DNA from: Enoplosus armatus
Taxonomy: Eukaryota > Chordata > Actinopteri > Centrarchiformes > Enoplosidae
Assembly: GCF_043641665.1 (NCBI RefSeq)
Contig: NC_092182.1
Location: 13,826,956-13,890,955 of the forward strand
Length of the DNA stretch: 64,000 nucleotides
Direction of reading: 5' to 3'
Shown here: piece by piece, positions 11,851-24,500 of the stretch
Numbering within the stretch: position 1 is the stretch's first letter
Layout: each line of letters starts with the position of its first letter
Made by a program: the position numbers and the translations under genes
Notes under the pieces: model-generated
Told to the model about the DNA's origin: nothing
Seen by the model: only the letters and a program-made list of their open reading frames with translations
Database searches by the model: none

Positions 11851-13171
11851 AGTAATAACATGAAATAAGATTAAACTGAATAAGAGAAAACTGCTGGTAT
11901 CTATATCTATGATAAAATTAACTGAAATTATGAATTAATTTGCTGGTAATTGAACTTTTGACACACATTAATGATGTACAATTACTGTGGTCTTTTTTCC
12001 TGATTTATCCACTTGAAAAAAAAACGGATTAATGAGCTTCCTTTTCCAACATGATCTATATCTCCTTGTAGATGATTAAGAGCGACTGGCATAACACAGT
12101 TGCAGTTGCATGCTATGACTCTCACAGTCCTTCAAAAGGCTGAAAAAATAATATTTTTTCTCTTAAAATCCTAGCTGACTTCATAGAGGTAGAATATGGG
12201 TTTGGTTATTCAACTAATCGGTCAGCTTGACCTAAATAGGCAGTCTGTTGAGAACTGAGAGACATAAATTATAGAGAAGAGCAAGAGGTTGAATAAGTAG
12301 TGTCGGTACAGTTGTGGGCCACTAGAGATCAGCATGTAGTCATCAGCTGCAGGAATGTGGGTTAACTGATATAAACCAGTTGGTTTAACTTGAGACAGAA
12401 AGTGGCTCCAAGTTTTCCCACTACATGCTAATAACAAGCGTATGTGAGTATGTTTAGTATTTAATATCCTGTGTTTAATGTAACATTAGTTCAGACTCAA
12501 CTGATGAGTCTTTGTCAGTCAGGAGAGGACGAGCAGACATCTCACACAACACTCACATTTAATCAAAGGATTTAAAACTCTGAGCCAATTGGCTGTTCCC
12601 TCACAAAATCTATCTTAATTGACCTCCGAACCCATCAGGAACAGCCGCTGCGTTTGCCATTCAGTTTTCTGAGTAACGTGCCAGAGCGTCTTCACTCATG
12701 CGTGCAGAGGAACACGGTGCACAAAATAAACAATGAAAGTGCTTTTGGAGCCACAATTGGTCCACAAAATGTTATTATCTGGGAACTGAATGCAATGCGC
12801 ACCTCATTCTGGAGGGATAAGACTAGAAAAGAGTAGCACAGAACATAAATAAATACTCATCAATCTGTCTGACTGCACAGGGGACACATTTCCACATATT
12901 AAAGTCATAAATCAACAATATTTGTCACTATATGTCAAATACTTTGCATGAATGAAATCAAAGCATAGACTTTTAATAGCCTATTAGAAAGTAAGCCTCT
13001 CACAACTAATTTAAGGAGTTGTTTATGTAATTCAGTATGTCTGCCAGAGGAGGGGGCTCATTAGTAGCTTGGAGTCCCACCACCACATGCCCAAAACTAT
13101 CTCAAAATGTCTCTTTAATACAATTTGTTAGTCGAACAAAAGTTTGTCAAGTAGCTTGATATATGTGCAAA

Positions 13172-13174
<3 letters not shown>

Positions 13175-13204
<30 letters not shown>
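13175..13204. repeat. (AT)15 microsatellite
   Basis: Perfect AT dinucleotide tract in the nuak2-dstyk intergenic region. Confidence 0.95.
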
Positions 13205-13207
<3 letters not shown>

Positions 13208-14199
13208 ATAAATTAATACAAAAGCAAGAGCTACAGAAATGTGTATAAATATATGATATATGAGTGATTTTGGAAAAGTGAAGTGGATAAATGATAGACT
13301 GTATAGTCTTAAGGAAAATCAGAGATTTCCTCCACAACACATCGTCAGTCTTCTTTGGGCTACAGCCACAGAAATCAAATTTACATGCTGATGATGGTGT
13401 ATATGACTGACAAGAAAGACGTTTCTTGTTCCTTTTTCATACACTGAAATTAATAATATGTGCTAACGAGTCATTTGAGGGAACTAATCAGTAATTCAAG
13501 GGTACAAATGATACTAGTATTTTTTATCCCGTAAGATTTACTGGGGTCATTATGAAAGCCCATTTCTGCAAGAAAAAAGTCAAAATGATGAGATAATAAA
13601 TCAAAATGAAGGGATACTAAGTCAAAATCTTAAAGGGGCATATCCTGACTTTTAGTCCCTAGTAAGGGTCAAGCTCCAAACACTACACAAAGCAACTAAG
13701 CAGCGTCTTTTGTTACACCCTTCCTGCCTGGTATATGCCCACATCTTTCAAAATTCACCCCAGGTTTGTAACACAGGCTTTCTGTCATGTATTTGAAGTC
13801 TCAAGCCAAATTCAAGATAACCCTGATTTTCTTATTCTCTAAAAAGCTACTTTCAGAGCCACAGAAGATACTAATCACAGGCTGAGTAGTACTCTCTCCG
13901 TAACAAGTAAACTGATCTTCATGTGCAATCGGTGGGATGCCTCTTTCTAAACTAAACTCTTGATTTAGTTACTATTTTATAATTTACAGTGAAAATACTG
14001 TCTCATACATTTCATATATGTCATAATTTTGACCCTACCATTGTAGAGTATTTCTATTTTTGTCATCTATTTGTTTTTATTTTCCTGGGCTTCCATATTG
14101 TCTCCTTGTATAGTCTGAGCATTTATAAAATGTTTCCTTTTGTTCATTGTAAACAGTGACATTGCACTTATTGAAACTCATTAACTATAGGCTGATCCA

Positions 14200-15342
14200 T
14201 CCACATACTGCACAGTAGCTGTAGATGTACCAAAACCAATAGTCCTACATTTCCCATGCTGCAGTGCGCCATCCCCAACCCCGCCCTTTCCTCTCCCTAA
14301 CTTTGGTCGTGTCGACTTTCTGTTTTGCAGTGATTTGATTGCTTGGCCCCAGCTATGTGATTTGGTCCGGACACACCTCGCCCTGCACCACCACGGACTG
14401 TCCTCTTCATCTTCATCACCGACAGAGGAAATAATCAACTTCACTGAGTTGTGTTGTCGTCGCTCTCCAGGGTGGAAGATGTCCGCTGGTTTCTCCGGGC
14501 CGGAGCCAGTTTAGGAAGATCTTTTTCCCACGGAGTCTCGTCAGGAAAACACCAACGTTTTTGTCGTGCTTAGGCCGTTGTCATTTAGAGGCAACTGTCA
14601 AAGTTGGGGCCCCTCTCTGATACACGGAGCTGTATGGCTTTGAATCTGTCCCTCGGACTATTTACGTGAAGTCAAAGGCTAAAGTTATGTCTGTTGTGCC
14701 AGGCCAAGGCGAGGACGGCTAGCAGCGCTAACGTCTGGACCACAGTTAGGTCGCAAAACAAACGTTACTTCACGTTAGTCGTCAATATATTATTGTGGGC
14801 TTGGTACCCTTTGTTTTTAAGACACTCCTCAGTTTGCATTCAGTCAGACAGGCAGACCGTCGGTGTGAACAGCTAACACAAGATGCCGAAATAGCGGTTA
14901 CATTGTTTGCTAATTGTTAAAATCTCGCCTCGAGTCAATAACACTCAAGTTGACTTGCTCTCGAGGCACGACGTTAAGCTAGCTAGCTGTGCTGGTCAGC
15001 TTCAGTATCGTAACAACAAAAGTCAAATGCCAAGCCCTCATTCACTGACACAAAAACACTGCAGGGGCTGTTGTCTGCCAGCACTAATACACTAATGTTA
15101 ATGATATGTTAAAACGGACTACAGGTGAACGAAGGTGTCTCTTTTTGAATGATTTAACACAGCCTCATCAGGTGGATGGACAAGCATGACTACTAACTAA
15201 CTTAACTAGCACTTAGGGAAAAAGGTGTAATAGCAGGACTGATTGACATTTGAGCATCTCAACTGAAGAATCTGGGGTGTTTGGCACCTGCTTAACCTTG
15301 TAAACCACAACAAGGAGGAGACAGCAGCTCAACCTGAAGACC
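14200..15342 (+). promoter_or_regulatory. dstyk: Putative dstyk promoter and 5'UTR
   Basis: Composition changes to GC/CpG-richer DNA at about 14250-14750 (for example CCCCGCCCTTTCC near 14280 and CGTCGCTCTCC near 14455), then about 600 nt leads to the dstyk ATG at 15343. The ATG context is GAAGACCATGG, a strong Kozak match. Transcription start and any 5'UTR intron cannot be placed from sequence. Confidence 0.35.
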
Positions 15343-15541
15343 ATGGAGGGAAATGTACAACAACAGAAAACGACTCCTTTAGCTCGGGAACTGACTAGGA
15401 TATTTAACAGCTACAACAAGCACACCATACAGCTAAAGAAGAACCTGAAGGAGACTAATGCATTCTTCCGGGAAATACGGCAAAATTACAGCAATGCTTG
15501 TGCATCAACCATGAGCTCGGATTCAGCTTCTCCGGATGCAG
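15343..15541 (+). CDS. dstyk: dstyk coding exon 1
   Basis: Starts [20 protein letters not shown] and ends SPDAG (one base before GTAGGT). It encodes a helical segment with [19 protein letters not shown], matching the family's N-terminal helix. Start chosen by Kozak context and similarity to the vertebrate MEG- start. Confidence 0.92.
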
Positions 15542-18500
15542 GTAGGTCTGGACACATGCAACAGCAGCATCTGATCATCCATTTACTGCAACAGTTTTTA
15601 AACCATGTTTAAAACACCCCAGATAAATCATATCCATGGCTGTGTCATACTTTATTTAGTATACTTTTTCTCTGTATCCTGAAGTGAAACAAAAAGGAAG
15701 AACTAGGAGGTTTCTGCTGCCAAGTGATTTCTCAATGCATAGACTGAAAAAATGCATTAACTAGTGTTAGGGAAAACTAAAGAGATTAAGCCCCCCCTCT
15801 CAAAAGCATGAGCAGACTAAGTGCACCAAATATGCTGAGATTTCTGCACTCACTAGCTGGCTAAGAGTCAGCAACTAGGCTTACTATGGGCTTATTCCAG
15901 TGGCTTCAAGTCCAACCTTAAAATGATCATATTAACCATATTAGATATTGTTGTATCACATTTCTCCAGTACAACCACCCCAGATTAAGAATGTTGTATA
16001 AAATGATTTTCACTGCTCCCTCTATCCCAACATTAACATAAGTATTGTAAGCTTTTTGGACCATATGATATGATACTTATTTCTATGAAACATTGATTAA
16101 ATGCACAGCAGTGATGGTATGCCGATAAAATGTAATGCGTCACATCTACAGGATTGGCTTATAGTCAAAATCATCTTCCTCGACGTTGAATGAACAATGT
16201 TAATCTTAAGATTAGTCATAATCAACAGAAAAATGGGACCATAATGCTGCCTTTCATGGGCAAAGCTAAACCCATGTCTTCACCTGCTAACTAGATTCAT
16301 CTTGCAAATGTCTTGGCTACACTTGCTTATCTGGACAAAAATGTGCATCACATGGTGCAGAAGGATCATACAATAGTTCTTGATCTGTTATTTTGGTGGC
16401 GGTTATGCGTAGGTCTGCACCAACTGTCTGTTTAGCATAATCTATCCACTGCGCACAGGTCATGCAGTCAAATGCTCAGCACAGGTCTGTCTGAATCAAT
16501 AGGCTTTAATGCGTCATATTAGATCAAGAGGTGAATACTAGAGATTAACAGTTACAGTAAAACCACATGTATATCAGAAAGAAATGCACAATTATATGAA
16601 TATAAAGTAGGCCATTGCTGCTCTCTCCCGTCTTTGTTATATAACTGTTTTAGACTGTGACTCAGCATCACTGAGGATTATGTCTGATACTTTCAGGAAT
16701 AAGGTTGAATTGGTTCTTCTGTTTGCGTGCTCCACGTCTCAGGGCTGGATCAGGAAATTATACCCCGAGGAATAAAATCAGATGTAAACTGTTTTATTAT
16801 CTCTATCATGGAACAGTGACCTACTGTATATTCTGGAAATGATGCTCAGATATAAAGGATAATGTGTCATTGCCAGGCCAAGAGCTCACTACTGCCAGGA
16901 GGTAATCTCTATAAACAGTTATCTGTATGTGAATGCAGAATCTGTAGGCAAGGGACACGATTTTAGTATTGGTAGCGTTCTGGTTTCGAGATTGCCCAGG
17001 AATGAACAAGGTTGCTTAGGGTTACTGATTAGTTCTGTTCCCAGTCTACCTGTCAACATCATACCCCCTTCTATTCCCTCAGGCCAGTTTAGCTGCATCT
17101 CTTTCCCCAGCCATGAGGAAGAGTTCCTACGCAACACTGTGGGCGCTGCCCCGTACATCCTGGTACTAGGCCAGGACTGTGCTGCCCGCTACCAGCTGCT
17201 CAACTGCCTTCTGGGAGAGCGGCTGCTGCCACTGGGCCCCGAGGCCGGAGAGGCATGTGAAGGAGTCCAGGGCACTGTCTGCAAGAGGCGGAAGCTGTGT
17301 TTCACTCATGGGAGACAGACACGGCTCAGCTTGGCACTGCCTGGCCAGTATGAGCTGGTGCACCAGCTGGCGGCTAACTGTGGCCGCTGGGATACAGTGC
17401 CCCGAGAAGACCTGGAGATCCACGAGGAATGTGAGGACCCTGCCCACAGGCTAGCAGAGCTGGAGATAACCCTGCATCACCCACTGCTACAGGTAGGCTT
17501 TGAATCACAGGCCAAGGATATAGTGTTGCAGTGCAGCAAGGGCGGACCCGCACACAGAGAGCAAAAATGCAATTCAGACTAGAGTCTGGATTTTGAATAC
17601 TTCCATTTGATACATTGCAGGGCTGTACAGTGGGAAAACGTGCAAAAGTGCAAACTTTTCAGTCCACGTTGGACTTGTCTCATTGCAAAATGAGGCATGC
17701 ATGATGAGTCACCCTATATCTGGGTCACTCTACAGGTGCACCTAGTCAATGATCTAGGGCTTGATTGAACACACATGACATCAATTGCCAGCAAGTCAAG
17801 TCATTATTAACACATTAGAATAATGTAATTCCACAGCATTGACACATTCTCATACACATGCTGATATATATTTACATACTAATGTTAGCTTGTACACTGG
17901 GAATGGGACCCACTGATATAAAAAGACAATAAGATAAAGTCAAAGAAAACAGGTTATATCTAATTCTTCACTTAGATGTATAGCCTTTTAAGGTGGAAGA
18001 TAAATCTGCATTCACACTGGAGTAAAATTTGATCCACATTACTACCACGGCGATTAGAAATCATCATGTCGACACCACAAAACGCCAAATGCGAAATAGA
18101 ATGATTGCCATCTGCAAAGTGTCTTACAACAGCTGATTTAGGATCAGCATGGCTGATAGGACTTCTATGTTCATTGATTGTGAATCTAAGTTGTGTTTTT
18201 CCTACATATTGGATGCCACATTTGGAACACGCAAGAAGGTAGAAAACATTACTAGAACTGCATGTTATCAATATTTTCAATTTTGTACTTAAAGAAAATG
18301 TTTTTGGTCATAAAGCTGGTAAAGGTGTTGACCTTTTTGCAAGATGAACATGCAGCACAATTTCGACAAGGAAAAAAACCTGTGGAAAACATCCAAACAT
18401 CCCAGGTGGGTGGAGTGTTTTTTGTGTGTCTGCATGTACCAGTGCGTCCGGACAGTCTTTTCTCTAGAGAAAGAGAAGTGGAAGAGAGTTAAAGATCTCT

Positions 18501-21500
18501 TTGCCAAAGTCATCAACAGATAAAATGTTCCAGTGGTTTTTCACAACATAACATATGTTACGCCCAAGTGATGCACAGGTCAGGGTTACTGACATTACTT
18601 TGTTTCTTCTTCATGAACTTGAATTGACAGAGAGAAATCAGAGTTTCCAGATACAAACAGTATGGCTGGCTGATGTGACAATGTTGCTCACATTGTGAAA
18701 TCCACACACATCCTTGTATTAGGCTCGTGCGGAGGATATCTCGGCAGAAATACTTTATTAATCCCCGGGGGGAAATTATACAGTACTGGTGCTCCCATTC
18801 AGGAGTAGAAAGTAGCATAAATTTAGAAATGACAGTATGTACAAAAATAAGATGTAAAAAAAAAATATATATATACACATTTACAATATTGAAGTTGGGG
18901 GGGGGGACAAAACAAACAAACAAAAAAAATATATATATTGCACTGTTGTGTATGAAGGGGCTTCATTTATTTCAGTCATGATTAGGAGAATCTCAGCACG
19001 TTTGTATTCCTGGAGAATGAACTTCAGCTGAAGCCTTTGCATGGTTTCTTTGAGCATGTCTGTCAATATCCCTTGACAAGAAAAGATTCATATTGACATT
19101 ACAGTCATTATTAAAAAATATTGTGATGATAATGATTTAAAATTCTAGTATGGTATTCCTTTGTCTTATAACAGTGTTTTAAAATGAGGTTTGGAAAAGT
19201 TTAAGGGACACTGAGGTCATTTTATTCACAGTGCACTTAATTTGCTGCTAGTTTTTTGTAGTTTTTGCAGTTTTATGTGGAAAAAAAACATGAATGCTGT
19301 GGTGAACTGAACATCAAAACTGAAAAAACTGTCCTTTAATTATGTCATTGATTTCAATCATATGGCCCAGCCCTCACTGAGTGTTTCAGTTTTTGTGTGG
19401 TGGTTTCTCCTCCTTTGTCTTCACACATTGCTTAGCTCACAAACAGATTACGAAGCAGAGCTGATTATTTCCTGTGTTGTTTAGTGTTTTACCTGATTTG
19501 TGCTACTTTTCAGAAATTCCTTCTTTTTCAGTCGCTTTTCAGGTTTTGAGAACTTCTTAAAAACAGATTCAAAGGTTACCGTTGAAGTTTACGTGAAAAG
19601 GGGAAGAGTTGTTGGACACAGTGGTTCAGTCATGCTGGTCTTCAGCCAGTGAAACCTGAAAATCACAATCTCTTGAGGCGGTGAATTGATTCAGCATGGT
19701 GTAGGGATTGAAGTCATTCCTTATCATGTGTCACACGTGGAAATTAGTCTCTAATCCTTTAGACCAAGGCCCCTCAGCGAGCATCACACAGCCTCAGAAA
19801 CTAGGCCTAGCTCTGCCTCAGTGCAGCCCACCCGCCCAGCCCCCTTACGTAATGCCAGTGGTCTGGTGTGATTCACATGACTCGGTCATGTTAAAAAATC
19901 CCAAACGCTTTGCTGTGATGAAGTTGCCATGGTTACAGCTGAACTCTGGGACACTGGTTGTTCATGTCGTTACAAACAACGTTTTTGGTTTTTGGTGTTT
20001 GGTGTTTGGTATTTAATACCCCAAATCGGGATATTTTGTGTGAACTGTTTCATCCAACATGTTTTCAAATAATTAATTTGTACTAATGTGATTAACATTA
20101 AGCGTTTTTGACAGAAAAGTCTCATTAGTGTTGTGGAAAACTTAATTTGTGAGAACTTTAATTTGAGTAAAAGTTTGACCGTTAATTAATTTTTAAACAT
20201 TGTTTGGTAAAAACCTATATGGAGTTTGCATAACTCTCTTTGTTGTCTGTTTGTCATTGTGTTATAAGCAATGTGTTTGTATAGTTGACTAAATGTGGCT
20301 ACAGATTTTAAAAACTTTTTTCATTGCTGCTTCAAGATCCATCAGACTCTTATCTCAAAAACAGAAACATATAATAGATGAACGGCAAGAAGGAAATGTC
20401 AGTGCTGGAAGTAAAGCCAGTCATTTTATACCCCTGTTCATTTTCACGTGTGACTGAAAGGCGTGGGATCTGCAATGCCTTAATAAGTTAGTCACAGTTG
20501 AGAGGCTTTAATAGCTGAGTTATTGTTTGTACTAATAATACAAACTTTATTATAAACTTGGATCTTGGATTTAATGTATTTGAAGATTTTTACTTTAGTC
20601 TGCTGTTTTCTTCCCCCAAAGAAAATTAAATAATCTACAACTTAAATTAATATTTGAGTTTCATTTTATTAGTTTTGAATTTTCATCAGCAATGCACTAA
20701 AACATAGGTTTTTCACAAACTAAAGCAGCGTGCCTCTCGTCTTTAGGTTTCTGCTGAATGAATAAGAGATTAGCATGTTTAGGTTGGGGTAAACAAAGGC
20801 ATAGAATCTCTCTGCTCACTGTGGTATTCACGCAGTCCTGCCATAATCGCAGCAACCTGTTTTAGAGGCCGGTAGATAGACTTGCTAATTATCCTCCTCT
20901 TCATCCCAGAGTTTACCCATGCTTCCCCCTCTCAATTTAAGCACCCAGCGGACATAAAGGGTGCTATACTATACTTTTGAGGTGCATATTCTGTTATGTT
21001 CACTGCCAGTGCTCCATGACTTGACACGAGAAGTCTCCTTGTTAACAAAGCTCTGTGGTATTAGCAGTCACCCTTAAAATATGCTAATAGAAGAATTTCT
21101 TACATGGCCATTTGTCTCGACTGTGTTACTTTGTAGAACTGGGTCAGACTGTAGCATCAATGCTAACTCTGACACTTTTTGAAGACATGAAAAACAAAAT
21201 AGTAACTTGTTGTTGCTGAAAACAAACTGCATTAAGGCAATTCAAACATTGTATGGATTTTGATTGGTTGTGAACAAATGTTTGCAGGCTATCTTTGTTC
21301 CAGAGAGACTGCTCAGATGGGCTCAGCTCTTGTTTCTTGGAGACAGGACTGACTGTCTCCTTTGTGTAGCTGTTGGTCATTTTTGCCTCTTTTCTCTTGC
21401 TGTCTTTTCCCTCGTCATGGTCTCCCTCTCAAGCTGTGTCGGAGGCTATTTTTATTAATGCCGTTATTTATCAAGGGTTAAGAAAACCGTTTTTCCTGTC

Positions 21501-24500
21501 ACAGACATTCCCAAGACCACCACAAATATTTATTTGCCATTATGTGTTCAGAAATAGACAGAGCATGTGATATGTGTGGAGGGCTTCTTTCTTCCTTTTG
21601 CAGAGGAATCCGTTGAAACTTCTTCTCTGGCATAATTTGTTTTGAAAACTGTGCTTCAATTGCCTTCAACACTTTATAGAGATTATAGTACATACAGGGA
21701 TTATAGTTTTGCGGTGAAGTCTTTGATGTTCTGCATTTTGTGTTAGGAAATTAAAAGGTCAGTTCATCTAAATTACATAAAACACAGTCGACGTATAGAA
21801 AAGTAAACCTGATTATATTTTCTAATGTTGGTAGAGAATATTACACTGTCCACAGAGAGGTTTGTGGACTATTTAAAGTTACCAGGACATTTTCTGACAT
21901 CTGACAAGAAATGCATGTTTTTTTAAACCTGCTGTTTGTTTGGACACAGTTGAAACAAGCTGTGAACACATATTATTATATTTTAAGTTGAAATGGCAAA
22001 CTTGTTAGCATACAGTTGCCTATTTTCACATCCAGCAGATACAGGGCAACGTTAGCACTCATTTGGAGTTGTTTTTCTAGCCACCTAGCCGCCAGTCCAA
22101 TATTCACTCACCTTTTAGCTCTGTTTTTGGTCTCCACCAACTCTTGAGGGACATATCCAGCTCTTTAGCTGCTAACTGCTCCACTATCTTCACTAGCTAT
22201 TTGTTAACTTTGCCTCTCTGACGTTCGGTGTCGGTCTGACGTTTTTTACTGAAAACAGCTGGCTGCTGCGGCCAAAAACAACGCTGATGAGAGTGAACCA
22301 AAACACTAAAGCTGTGGGCCATAAAACCAAAACAATGAGCTGAAAGATGCTCATAAAACTCTGTGGAGTTCAGAGGACCTGCAGAGTCTGATGATAATTA
22401 TCTGTGGGTTTATCACCAAAAGCAACAATTGTTATTATAAAAATAACCTTTGTATTACCTTTGTAGTACCTGTCTGCATGGCTGGATTTCAGTGGCATTT
22501 CTTACAATAATTGCCTGCATATAAATCAGTTTGCTTGAAATGTAGTAACATTTTTGTGGTTTCTTTGTGGTTCGTCATCAGGAAGCAAAGGTTATGGTGG
22601 TCCCGTGTCCAAGTGTCCAGCCCATAGAAGAGGCCCTGGAAGACTGCACTCGCAACGTGGTCCCCATCTTACTCTATGCCATCAACCAGGACTCCCTAAG
22701 CACAGAGCAGGTGGCTGATCTAAGGAAGGTCAAAGAGATGCTCCCCTTTCCCATCTGTTTTGTACGTATCCCTGACACCATGCCAGCAGCCTCCCCAGAA
22801 CCTGGCCGCCGTGCGGAGAAGGAAAGGGAGAGGGAGAAGAGCGCCCTCCACAAGCAGCTCCTCTCCCTCGGCTTCCTCAGTAGCCCGACAGGAAAGTGCC
22901 CCTGCGGCGCCCCTACACAGATGCCCACCCCGGGTGTCAAGCCCCAGAGCATGCTGGGTGAGGCTTTTGAAAGACTGCATCGGTTGCTGGTCCCTTTTAC
23001 TCGCCAGGTGCTTCAAAACCAGCAGGTGGAGGCTGCCAACCTGCTTAATGGGCTTCATTGTCGCTGTCTAGATCTTTTCATCAACCAGGTTAGAGGATGA
23101 TGCCTCCTAGCACTGTTCATCTGTATGTCAGTGATTGTTCTTTTGCTTCATACCCATGTGACAGTTGTTACTACTACTGCATAAACTGTGTCAGTCTGCT
23201 TTGACCCAGTTCGCCCCTGAAAAATCCCCAACAGACCATCTTCTTGTCCTTTCTGCGTCATGTCCCGGCAGGCCTTTGACATGCAGAGGGACCTGCAGAT
23301 AACACCCCGCAGGCTGGAGTACACTCGTGAGAAAGAGGGTGAACTCTTCACCTCCCTCATGGCCATCGCTAACCGTAAACAGGAAGAGATGAAGGAGATG
23401 ATTGTGGAGACTCTCGGCAGCATGAAGGAGCAGCTGCTGGAGGACGCCGCCAACCTGGAGTTTACAGGTTAGTGAGTAAGCACCCTGGATAAATGCCTCA
23501 AGGCATTCAGGGTTTCTCTTCTGTGGCTTTCTAAGATTTTTTAAGATTAAGATCAATCTCAACCATGTTATAAGTGGTGGAACGCACAAAAATCACACGA
23601 TAAAAACAAGTTGGCGTACGAATGATAGAACGAATAAATTTGCTCCTAAATATTATTTTGTTTTAATGAAGCCGTAAATTAATGATAATAGAAATTGCAA
23701 CCCTTGTAGAGTTAAGAAGAACAGCAGAGTTGTGATGACAGTGAAGATTTTAATGTCTGGTTAAGCTTGTTTATATTAAAATTAAAAGTCCAGGTAGAGA
23801 TGAACTAAAAGCTACAAAAACAAAAGTAGGTAAGTAAAACTAATGTTTGAGAAAATATTAATGTAAAGGTTATTTTGTACATTGCCCCAACCGATACCTT
23901 TCTATCTGTGTACTTTCAATTTAATTAGCTTTTTTATTTGTTATGATGTAGTATATACAAGCTAATACATCACTAATGGCTATTGGAGAGGACATATGTT
24001 GACATTATCAAAATTTCTGTGAGGTTGTCTCTGCTGCTGTCAGACCTCTTAGAACAAGCAAAGAATTCATGCCATGTTGTTACACCTTACATGTTTTTTC
24101 ATTGCATACATACTTCAAATTATGACTTCAAAATAAGCTTTAAATGTTTTGATTGGCTTGTTTGTTGTTAAAAGGCCACAGTCTTTATGACCCTAAAGTA
24201 ATTTGTGACAATGTGTTTGGATTCAGTCCAGAAGTGGACTGACTTTACAGTAACAATTCAAATAGGTCATTTCAGGTTGTTGAGAATTGGATATTTCTAA
24301 AGAGTGATTTAATCTCTTCCATGAAGTCCCTGTTTGACAGAAGAATAGCAGTTCTGGATTCTGTCCTCATATATATACATTAACATATACATTAAATCAC
24401 ATCCTATGATTTCTTTTGGGTCCATATTTTATTTTAGATTTCAGGAAACAGGAAATAAGATTTGCTACGATAGACCCCAGTAACTTTGATTCTGTGGCTT

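Larger units (their letters stand above)
11261..14199. other. Intergenic region between divergent nuak2 and dstyk
   Basis: AT-rich sequence without a supported gene. It contains a teleost MITE remnant (11695-11850), an AT dinucleotide repeat (13175-13204), and a short run at about 13575-13630 where the phrase TCAAAAT recurs three times, suggesting decayed repeat DNA. Confidence 0.6.
17493..22581 (+). other. dstyk: dstyk intron 2 (5.1 kb, repeat-bearing)
   Basis: Largest dstyk intron. It contains an antisense Penelope-like element remnant (about 17972-18420), a repeat with poly-G and AT tracts (18737-18960) and a dispersed teleost repeat (about 22040-22430). The rest is AT-rich with no supported exon. 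Confidence 0.7.

Noticed and set aside
14181..14444. 87-codon minus-strand ORF upstream of DSTYK
   Set aside because: Lies in the CpG-rich putative promoter and has no recognised similarity; chance open frame.
22674..23589. Minus-strand and alternative-frame ORFs over DSTYK exons 3-4
   Set aside because: Shadows of the coding exons; the plus-strand frame matches DSTYK throughout.
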